A stretch of DNA of 12,331 nt from an uncultured Eubacteriales bacterium (lineage in GTDB: Bacteria > Bacillota > Clostridia > Oscillospirales > Oscillospiraceae). The DNA lies in the NCBI GenBank assembly GCA_900554705.1, contig USIH01000052.1:1-12331 (forward strand). The letters run 5' to 3'. The position numbers and the translations under genes are program-made. The first letter of the stretch is position 1; each line of letters opens with the position of its first letter. Of the stretch, positions 6,615 through 12,331 are shown piece by piece. The notes under the pieces were generated by a model, which made no database searches, was not told the DNA's origin, and saw only the letters and a program-made list of their open reading frames with translations.

Positions 6615-6643
6615 TTGACAGTTTGCGTCCAATTCGCTACAAT
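6615..6643 (+). promoter_or_regulatory. Consensus sigma-A promoter of the folate gene
   Basis: TTGACA (6615-6620), exactly 17 bases, then TACAAT (6638-6643). This is the strongest housekeeping promoter in the window. The predicted leader is under 20 bases, leaving no space for a riboswitch. Confidence 0.85.
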
Positions 6644-6668
6644 GTAAAGTGAAGCGGAGGTGTACACA

Positions 6669-7205
6669 GTGGATAAAACGACGCTGCGCCGTGAGATCGG
6701 CGCGAGGAAGCGCGCCTTGACGCCGGAGCAGATCGAAGCCGCCTCCGCCCGTCTTGCCGCACAGTTTTTCGCTTACCCGCTCTACCGGCAGTGCACCGCG
6801 CTGTACGCCTACCTGAGCTACAATCAGGAGGTGCGCACCGCGCCCATCCTCCGTCAGGCGCGCGCCGACGGCAAACGCGTCGCCGTGCCGAAGATCACGG
6901 AGGGCGAGCTGCGCTTTTTCTGGCTGACGGAAGAAACCGTGATCGCCGAGGGCTTTCACGGCATTTTGGAGCCGCAAAACGGCCTTCCCGCGCACGACCC
7001 CACGGCACTCGTGCTGATGCCCGGCCTTGCCTTTGATGCAAGCGGCAACCGCATGGGCTACGGCGGCGGCTACTATGACCGCTTCCTTGCCGCCGAGCCG
7101 CAGCACCCCACCGTCGCGCTCTGCTACGACTTCCAGCTCCTCCCCTCCGTGCTCACGCAAGCCCACGATATTCCGGTAGACGCGGTTCTGACCGCTCCCG
7201 TATGA
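6669..7205 (+). CDS. 5-formyltetrahydrofolate cyclo-ligase
   Basis: This 178-residue cytoplasmic enzyme converts 5-formyl-THF to 5,10-methenyl-THF with ATP, returning a stored folate to the one-carbon pool. The family hallmark is clear: LMPGLAFD (116-123) followed by GNRMGYGGGYYDRFL (126-140). The N-terminal basic helix (KTTLRREIGARKRAL) and YLSYNQEVRT (48-57) are also typical. The start is taken as GTG 6669, because CGGAGG (6655-6660) sits 8 bases upstream; the earlier GTG at 6660 would overlap that site. The next gene begins 9 bases after the stop, so they form a two-gene unit. The family is often called ygfA, yqgN or MTHFS. Confidence 0.94.
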   Translation: MDKTTLRREIGARKRALTPEQIEAASARLAAQFFAYPLYRQCTALYAYLSYNQEVRTAPILRQARADGKRVAVPKITEGELRFFWLTEETVIAEGFHGILEPQNGLPAHDPTALVLMPGLAFDASGNRMGYGGGYYDRFLAAEPQHPTVALCYDFQLLPSVLTQAHDIPVDAVLTAPV

Positions 7206-7214
7206 GGTGAAACT

Positions 7215-7925
7215 ATGGAAATTCAAGCCGTCTGCGAATTTAACGACGCCGGTTACCTGTTTTACGCCGTGAATTACCCCGGCGCATACGTGCGCGGGGC
7301 AACGGAGAACGAAGCGCTTGCCAAATTCGGCGGCGAGATTCGTTCCTATCTGCGCTGGTGCGGGCTGGAGGCGCCCCCGCGTGACGACCCGCCGGTGCGG
7401 ATCGTCCAGTATCAGGAAAGTTCCCTGTGCATCCGCGACGCGGACAGCGACGTCCTCTTTGATGCCGAGCGCGCGCCGCTGACCGAGGCGGAATATAACA
7501 CGCTGAAGCTGCTCGTCCTGCGCTCTGCGCGCGACCTGCGCACCATGTTTGAAAGCATCCCAAATCCGGATATTTCCGGCCGCCCGCCGCGCGTCAGCTT
7601 CTACGGGCCGGTGCCGCGCACACCGCGCGAAATGTACCACCATGTCAACGACGTCACGGCCTACTACATCGCGCCCTACGGCATCGAGACAGAGCAGGTG
7701 CCCGACCTCTACGCCAACCGGATGCTGGCGCTGGGCGAATTGGAGGCGCTGCCCGACTTTCTTTCCGGCAGCATCCACATTGCGCCGGACGGCGAGCAGT
7801 GGACGATGCGAAAGACGCTCCGCCGCTTCCTCTGGCACGACCGCATCCACGCAAAGGCCATGTGGCGCACGGCAAGCGCCCTGTGGGGCAGCAGCGTTGA
7901 AAACCCGTTTGGCTTTATCGCCTGA
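7215..7925 (+). CDS. Uncharacterised protein with HicB-like N-terminus and DinB-like C-terminus
   Basis: This 236-residue soluble protein is not confidently assigned. Residues 1-50 (YPGAYVRGATENEALAKFGG) recall the HicB-like fold, in which a Gly-containing strand is followed by an EAL helix. Residues about 85-225 look like a helical bundle of the DinB/DfsB superfamily. His142/His143 in MYHHVNDVTAYY, and His208 and His212 in FLWHDRIHAKAM (H-x3-H), could form the metal-binding His triad of that superfamily, whose members include thiol-dependent transferases and hydrolases. The start ATG at 7215 has GAGG (7204-7207) 7 bases upstream, overlapping the stop of the folate gene. Linkage to a folate gene does not reveal a function. 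A strong terminator follows 10 bases after the stop. Confidence 0.75.
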   Translation: MEIQAVCEFNDAGYLFYAVNYPGAYVRGATENEALAKFGGEIRSYLRWCGLEAPPRDDPPVRIVQYQESSLCIRDADSDVLFDAERAPLTEAEYNTLKLLVLRSARDLRTMFESIPNPDISGRPPRVSFYGPVPRTPREMYHHVNDVTAYYIAPYGIETEQVPDLYANRMLALGELEALPDFLSGSIHIAPDGEQWTMRKTLRRFLWHDRIHAKAMWRTASALWGSSVENPFGFIA

Positions 7926-7934
7926 CCCAAATAA

Positions 7935-7973
7935 AGCGCCGGTGGGAGGAAAACTCCCACCGGCGCTCTTTTT
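7935..7973. terminator. Bidirectional terminator between the DinB-like gene and the Ca2+ ATPase
   Basis: A perfect 14-bp GC-rich stem (7935-7948 with 7954-7967) and a GAAAA loop precede five T (7969-7973). Those last T overlap the stop codon of the converging ATPase gene (7972-7974). The left flank AATAAA gives a T-rich tail on the minus strand. Confidence 0.92.
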
Positions 7974-10611
7974 ACTTGCTGATGTGTCGCTGCACGAGCT
8001 TGACCAGCTCGACGATCGGAATGATGCAGATCGCAAGTCCCAGTGCAACCAGATACTCGATCGGTTCAACGGTGGAGAAGCCGAACAGCGCCGCAATAAA
8101 CGGCACCTCGCACACAAGGGTCGTAAGCAGCAGGCTGCCGACCGCAGCGAAGAGCATCATGCGGTTGCGCGTATGCAGGCGGAAAATGCTGCCGCGCTGC
8201 GAACGCATATTGATGCTGTGGAAAATCTCCGCCATGGACATGGTGACAAAGGCCATGGTCGTGCCGTCGGGACTAAGCCCGCCTGCGGGGATCTCCCAAA
8301 CGCCCGACTCCATGAAATGTCCGACGAAAAACGCGAGCACGGTCAAAGCGGAAATAACAAGCCCCTGATAGGCGACGTCAAAGCCCATGCCGCCCGCAAA
8401 GATGCCCGCCTTGGCTTCTCGCGGCCTGCGCTGCATGATCTGCGCCTCCGCGCGCTCCATGCCCAGCGCAAGCGCCGGAAAACAGTCCGTGACCAGATTG
8501 ATCCAGAGCAGATGCACCGGCTCCAGAATGGTAAAGCCCAAAAGCGTTGCGATAAAGATCGAAAGCACCTCGCTCATATTGGAGGAGAGCAGGAACTGGA
8601 TCGCCTTGCGGATGTTGTCATAAATGCGGCGGCCTTCCTCGACCGCGCCGACGATCGTCGCAAAATTATCGTCCGTCAGAACCATATCCGCGACATTTTT
8701 CGTCACGTCGGTGCCGGTGATCCCCATGCCGACGCCGATGTCCGCAGACTTGATCGAGGGCGCGTCGTTGACGCCGTCACCGGTCATCGCGGTGACATAG
8801 CCCAGCTTGCGCCACGTGTTGACGATGCGCGTCTTATGCTCCGGCTGCACGCGGGCGTATACGGAGATCTCGGGGCACGCACGTGCAAAGGTCTCGTCGT
8901 CCATCGCATCGAGCTGCGTGCCGGTCACGGCGCGCATATTGCCCTCCAAAATGCCCAGCTCTCGCGCGATGGCCACGGCGGTGTCCACGTGATCGCCGGT
9001 GATCATAATGGGGCGGATACCCGCGCTGCGGCACTGCGCGATCGCGTCGCGCACTTCGGGGCGCACCGGATCGATCATACCGGCAAGTCCCAAGAAGCAC
9101 AGCTCGCGCTCCAGCGACGCAGGCTCGAACGAGTCCGGCAGCGTATCATAGGTGCGCTCGGCAGCGGCAAGCACGCGCAGGGCGCGGTCTGCCATTGCCT
9201 TGTTGGCCGCAAGGATCTCTTCGCGCGCCTGCGGGGTCAGGGGCAGCTTCTTGCCGTCCTTGAGATAGCTCGTGCAGCAGCGCAGCACAACATCGGGACC
9301 GCCCTTGGTAAACTGCAAAAAGTGTCCCTCGTGTGCGTGAACGGTGGACATCATCTTGCGGCCGGAGTCAAACGGCGCCTCTCCGACGCGCGGGAGTTTG
9401 GACGCAAGCTGCGGCTTCTCCAGCCCCAGCGACGCGCCCCACTGCACCAGCGCCGCCTCCGTCGGCTCGCCGGTCACCTTGCCGTCCGCGTCCGGCGCGG
9501 CGTCGGAGCAGAGCGTCATGGCGGCAGCCGTGCGCTTTTCGTCGCCGTAACAGTCTACGACAGTCATTTTGTTCTGCGTCAGCGTTCCCGTCTTGTCCGA
9601 GCAGATGATCTGCGTACAGCCGAGCGTTTCGACCGCCGTCAGGCGGCGGATGATGGCATTGCGCTTGGACATATTCGTCACGCCGATGCTCAAAACGACC
9701 GTGACGACCGCAGCCAGTCCTTCCGGAATAGCCGCCACCGCAAGCGACACGGCGACCATGAAGGAATGCACCGCAACATCCGCCGTGAACCTGCCCGCAC
9801 GCAGCAGCTGCACACCGAAGATCAGGACGCAGATGGCAAGCACCAGCTTGGTGAGAATACCGGAAAGCTGGGAGAGCTTACGCTGCAACGGCGTCTGCCC
9901 CTCCTGTGCGGTGGCAAGCGCGTCGGCGATCTTGCCCATTTCGGTATCCATACCGGTGTGCGTCACGACCATTTTGCCGCGGCCGTAGACGACGGTCGAG
10001 CCCATGTAGGCCATATTCTTGCGGTCGCCAAGCGGTATGTCCTTTGTCTCGTCCTGTAGCGCCAAAAGCTCGATGAACTTATTGACGGGGACGGACTCGC
10101 CCGTCAGCGCCGCCTCCTCGATCTTCAGGCTCGCGCTCTCCAAAATTCTGCCGTCGGCAGGGACCGCGTCGCCCGCTTCCAAAATGACCACGTCGCCGAC
10201 GACAAGATCCTCGCTGCGCACGGTGATGAGCTTGCCGTCGCGCAGCACCTTACTGGTCGCAGCCGCCATGCGCTGCAAGGCCTCGATCGCTTTCTCCGCC
10301 TTGCTCTCCTGATAAACGCCCAAAACGGCGTTGACGATCACAACAAAGAGGATCACGATCACATCGGCAAAGCTATCGCCCTCCACGATCGCCAAGACCG
10401 CGCTGACCGCCGCCGCTGCAAGCAGGATCAGGATCATGGGGTCGGCCATTTGTCCAAAGAAGCGCTTGAGCAGCGAATCCTTTTTTGCCTCGGCCAGACG
10501 GTTTTTCCCGTTCTGCGCAAGGCGCTGCTCCGCCTGCGCGGCGGAAAGTCCCTCCGGTGTAGAGGAAAGCGCTTGCAGGGTCTCCTGCTCCGACGCCAAG
10601 TAGTATTTCAT
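7972..10611 (-). CDS. Calcium-translocating P-type ATPase (P2 type)
   Basis: This 879-residue protein is the full length for bacterial SERCA/PMCA-like pumps, which export Ca2+ across the membrane at the cost of ATP. It shows the N-terminal cation ATPase domain, TGES (170-173, actuator), PEGL in M4 (Glu297), the phosphorylated Asp339 in DKTGT, KGGPD (436-440, nucleotide binding), TGDHVDT (538-544) and TGDGVNDAP (610-618). Calcium ligands of both SERCA sites appear conserved: Glu297, Asn678 and Glu681 in M5, Asn705, Thr708 and Asp709 in M6 (NLVTD), and Glu795 in M8. ATG 10611 is chosen over a TTG two codons earlier because GGAGG (10620-10624) lies 8 bases upstream. It lies downstream of nagA on the same strand, separated by a hairpin. 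Mn2+ transport is an alternative, but the residue pattern favours Ca2+. Confidence 0.93.
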   Translation of the reverse strand: MKYYLASEQETLQALSSTPEGLSAAQAEQRLAQNGKNRLAEAKKDSLLKRFFGQMADPMILILLAAAAVSAVLAIVEGDSFADVIVILFVVIVNAVLGVYQESKAEKAIEALQRMAAATSKVLRDGKLITVRSEDLVVGDVVILEAGDAVPADGRILESASLKIEEAALTGESVPVNKFIELLALQDETKDIPLGDRKNMAYMGSTVVYGRGKMVVTHTGMDTEMGKIADALATAQEGQTPLQRKLSQLSGILTKLVLAICVLIFGVQLLRAGRFTADVAVHSFMVAVSLAVAAIPEGLAAVVTVVLSIGVTNMSKRNAIIRRLTAVETLGCTQIICSDKTGTLTQNKMTVVDCYGDEKRTAAAMTLCSDAAPDADGKVTGEPTEAALVQWGASLGLEKPQLASKLPRVGEAPFDSGRKMMSTVHAHEGHFLQFTKGGPDVVLRCCTSYLKDGKKLPLTPQAREEILAANKAMADRALRVLAAAERTYDTLPDSFEPASLERELCFLGLAGMIDPVRPEVRDAIAQCRSAGIRPIMITGDHVDTAVAIARELGILEGNMRAVTGTQLDAMDDETFARACPEISVYARVQPEHKTRIVNTWRKLGYVTAMTGDGVNDAPSIKSADIGVGMGITGTDVTKNVADMVLTDDNFATIVGAVEEGRRIYDNIRKAIQFLLSSNMSEVLSIFIATLLGFTILEPVHLLWINLVTDCFPALALGMERAEAQIMQRRPREAKAGIFAGGMGFDVAYQGLVISALTVLAFFVGHFMESGVWEIPAGGLSPDGTTMAFVTMSMAEIFHSINMRSQRGSIFRLHTRNRMMLFAAVGSLLLTTLVCEVPFIAALFGFSTVEPIEYLVALGLAICIIPIVELVKLVQRHISK

Positions 10612-10635
10612 GTACAAAACCTCCGAAATCTCAGC

Positions 10636-10664
10636 ATCCCGCCCTCTGCAAGAGAGGGCGGGAT
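10636..10664 (-). terminator. Intercistronic hairpin between nagA and the Ca2+ ATPase
   Basis: A perfect 12-bp stem (10636-10647 with 10653-10664, core CCCGCCCTCT) and a 5-base loop lie just after the nagA stop. On the minus strand only GAGATTTC follows, so the T tail is poor. It may be a weak terminator or an mRNA processing or stability element. I see no convincing separate promoter for the ATPase here. Confidence 0.6.
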
Positions 10665-10669
10665 ATTGT

Positions 10670-11794
10670 TTACAGTATATTGCCTTCCAGATACACCGCT
10701 CTGCGCGTCAGCTCGGCGTCGCAGAGCACGAAGTCCGCCACCTTGCCGTCGGCAATGGAGCCGACCTCGGAGAGGCAGCCCAACTGGCGGGCAGGATTAT
10801 AGGTCGCGGCACGGATCGCGTCTTCCCGCGAAATACCGAAGGCAACCGCGCGGCGCATACATTCGAACAGGTCGGTCGCGGAACCTGCCAGCGTGTCATC
10901 GGCAAGGTGTGCAACGCCACCGCGCAGGAACACCTGCTGACCGCCCAGCTCATAGGCACCGTCGGGCATACCGCAGCAGCGCAGCGCGTCGGAGATCAGC
11001 ACCATGCGCGCCGCGCCGAAGAGGCGGAAGGCCAGACGCACGGCCGACGGATGGACGTGGAGGCCGTCGCAGATCAGCTCCGCGCTCACCTTCTCCGCCT
11101 CCGCGCCCGCAGCGATGACCCCGGGCTTGCGGTGGTGCAGTGCGGGCATCCCGTTATACAAGTGCGTCAGGTGCGTCGCGCCCGCCGCGATTGCCGCGCG
11201 CGCAGCCTCGTAGTCCGCGTCGGTGTGGGCAATGGAGACCGTGCAGACCTCTTTGGCCTTGCGCACAAATTCGATCGCACCCTCCAGCTCCGGTGCGACG
11301 TCCACAATGCGAACCAAGCCGCCGCAGCCCTCGTTGAGCGCGGAAAACGCCTCGAAATCCGGCAGGCGGAGGTACGCGCCGTTCTGCGCGCCCTTTTTCT
11401 TCTCCGAGAAGAAGGGGCCTTCCATCTGGATGCCGCGCAGGCAAGCGCCGTTCGCCGGTTTGTGATCCACGTAGGCGCGCGCCGTCGCAAACGCCTGCCG
11501 CAAGGTCTCATAGGGCAGCGTCATGGAGGCGGGCGCAAAGGAAGTTACGCCGCATTTTGCAAGATAACGCGCCATTTTTTCCAGACCGGCAAGGTCGCCG
11601 TCGGAAAAGTCCGCACCGGAGTTGCCGTGGGTGTGGACGTCGATCAGGCCGGGGATGACGTATGCGCCGTCCAGATCCTGCGCGCCGTCCGCCGCCGGCT
11701 CCAGCACGCGGGCAAAGCGTCCGTTCTCTACGGAGAACGCGCCGCGCTCAAAGCGGAAGTTTTCCGTGTAAATCCATGCGTTTTTATAGTTCAT
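10670..11794 (-). CDS. nagA: N-acetylglucosamine-6-phosphate deacetylase
   Basis: This 374-residue amidohydrolase removes acetate from GlcNAc-6-P, giving glucosamine-6-P for glycolysis or wall synthesis. Active-site signatures are PGLIDVHTHG (48-57; His54 and His56), GIQMEGPFF (121-129; metal ligand Glu125), SIAHTDADY (187-195; His190), THLYNGMPALHHRKPG (210-225; His211) and LISDAL (266-271; catalytic Asp269). Both HTH ligands are present, as in two-metal Firmicutes enzymes. The start ATG at 11794 has GGAGG (11800-11804) 5 bases upstream. The open frame continues upstream to 12037, but that stretch is the ROK gene read out of frame. The upstream ROK gene stops 13 bases away, so both share a transcript. 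Confidence 0.94.
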   Translation of the reverse strand: MNYKNAWIYTENFRFERGAFSVENGRFARVLEPAADGAQDLDGAYVIPGLIDVHTHGNSGADFSDGDLAGLEKMARYLAKCGVTSFAPASMTLPYETLRQAFATARAYVDHKPANGACLRGIQMEGPFFSEKKKGAQNGAYLRLPDFEAFSALNEGCGGLVRIVDVAPELEGAIEFVRKAKEVCTVSIAHTDADYEAARAAIAAGATHLTHLYNGMPALHHRKPGVIAAGAEAEKVSAELICDGLHVHPSAVRLAFRLFGAARMVLISDALRCCGMPDGAYELGGQQVFLRGGVAHLADDTLAGSATDLFECMRRAVAFGISREDAIRAATYNPARQLGCLSEVGSIADGKVADFVLCDAELTRRAVYLEGNIL

Positions 11795-11807
11795 AGTTTC
11801 CTCCGTT

Positions 11808-12331
11808 TCAGTGGATCTCAGGCAGGCTCGCCGCAGCCACCGACTGGCCGACGCGGCGGGTCTTCTCATCGGGGAGCATGACCTGCACGCGGGCGGCGAT
11901 CTGCGGATATTCCTCGCGCAGCACGCGCAGACAGGTATCCAAGATCCAGTTGCCGCCCTGACCGGACATAACACGCCCGAGCACGATGAGATGGTGCACA
12001 TCGTAGAAGCGGCAGTAGAGCGGGATGGTGTGGGCAAGATAGACGCCGATGGAGGCGAAGATCTTTTCCGCGCGCGCGTCGCCCTGCTGTGCCAGCGCCT
12101 GCACGGCGGAGAGCTTTTCTGCGGGCGTCAGCGTGTCTTCCAGCTCGATGCCCGCTGCGGGGGCGAGCTTGATGACGGCATCCTGCGAAAAATACTTGCA
12201 GCCGACGCCAATATCAGTCGACCACTCGTCCGCCATGGCCGCCTCGGACAGGTCGACGGGCGCAAAAGCAAGCTCATTGAGCCAGCCGAGCACATTGCCG
12301 TCCGCGTCGACGTAGCCGACGGCCTCGCTCG
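11808..12331 (-). CDS. ROK-family sugar kinase or regulator, C-terminal part (5' end outside the window)
   Basis: The frame is open through the right edge; 173 residues to the stop are visible. The sequence (VGYVDADG, WLNELAFAPVDL, ADEWSTDIGVGCKYFSQDAV) resembles the C-terminal half of clostridial ROK-family proteins, which phosphorylate sugars such as N-acetylglucosamine or N-acetylmannosamine. The place where classic ROK proteins carry the zinc motif CxCGxxGC reads STDIGVGCKYF here, with one cysteine left, so zinc binding is probably lost. The later VHHLIVLGRVMSGQGGN is the conserved glycine-rich C-terminal region. No helix-turn-helix can be judged, because the N-terminus is missing. Lying 13 bases before nagA, it most likely acts in the same amino-sugar pathway; the substrate is unproven. 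Confidence 0.75.
   Translation of the reverse strand, partial: SEAVGYVDADGNVLGWLNELAFAPVDLSEAAMADEWSTDIGVGCKYFSQDAVIKLAPAAGIELEDTLTPAEKLSAVQALAQQGDARAEKIFASIGVYLAHTIPLYCRFYDVHHLIVLGRVMSGQGGNWILDTCLRVLREEYPQIAARVQVMLPDEKTRRVGQSVAAASLPEIH

Noticed and set aside
6597..8117. A 506-codon minus-strand frame across the folate and DinB-like genes
   Set aside because: It crosses two well-supported genes, a promoter and a strong terminator, so it is a high-GC shadow frame.
7549..10059. An 836-codon open frame on the plus strand opposite the Ca2+ ATPase
   Set aside because: It is antisense to a gene with every P-type ATPase motif, is rich in Arg/Ala/His/Gly without domain-like patterns, and also overlaps the DinB-like gene and the terminator.
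10610..11881. A 423-codon plus-strand frame opposite nagA
   Set aside because: NagA on the other strand has all catalytic motifs; this frame has low-complexity Arg/Ala/Gln composition and no start signal.

Overview
The window looks like a chromosomal segment of a GC-rich, probably anaerobic Clostridia bacterium, most likely a gut Oscillospiraceae/Ruminococcaceae relative. The grounds are GC-rich codon use combined with Firmicutes-type strong ribosome binding sites, sigma-A-like promoters, Gram-positive lipoprotein signals, a clostridial short ferredoxin:thioredoxin reductase and tandem serpin lipoproteins. This placement is inference. I see no rRNA, tRNA, CRISPR array, insertion sequence or phage gene, and only short intergenic gaps (none above about 155 bases).

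Layout. (1) Positions 1-2260, plus strand: the 3' end of a large surface-protein gene that joins CnaB-like adhesin repeats to a YhgE-like heptad-repeat region. It overlaps by 4 bases a gene for a PF06541-type membrane protein and is closed by a strong terminator. (2) 2379-2907, plus: a redox bicistron of a 66-residue ferredoxin:thioredoxin reductase catalytic chain and thioredoxin, with its own sigma-A-like promoter and a 16-bp hairpin at its end. (3) 3062-5610, plus: two adjacent genes for secreted lipoprotein serpins with different reactive-centre loops. They are preceded by a sequence that matches an ECF-sigma promoter (GGAAC, 16 bases, CGTC) and end at a bidirectional terminator. (4) 5657-6517, minus: a diacylglycerol-kinase-family lipid kinase. 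It diverges from 6669-7925, plus: 5-formyltetrahydrofolate cyclo-ligase and an uncharacterised protein with a HicB-like N-terminus and a DinB-like C-terminus. (5) 7972-12331, minus: a two-site Ca2+ P-type ATPase, N-acetylglucosamine-6-phosphate deacetylase (nagA) and a partial ROK-family sugar kinase. In transcription order the last group runs ROK, nagA, hairpin, ATPase.

How the genes work together. Ferredoxin electrons are probably passed through the FTR chain to thioredoxin. The ROK kinase and NagA would process amino sugars: phosphorylation, then deacetylation of GlcNAc-6-P. The serpins are the most unusual part. They are predicted to sit on the outer face of the membrane and trap serine proteases of the host or of competitors, and the candidate ECF promoter would tie them to an envelope-stress response.

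The main caution concerns 1-700. Its valine codon use differs sharply from everything to its right, and its second CnaB domain is cut off just before its final strand. The first gene may therefore be a real recombinant fusion or an assembly chimera.
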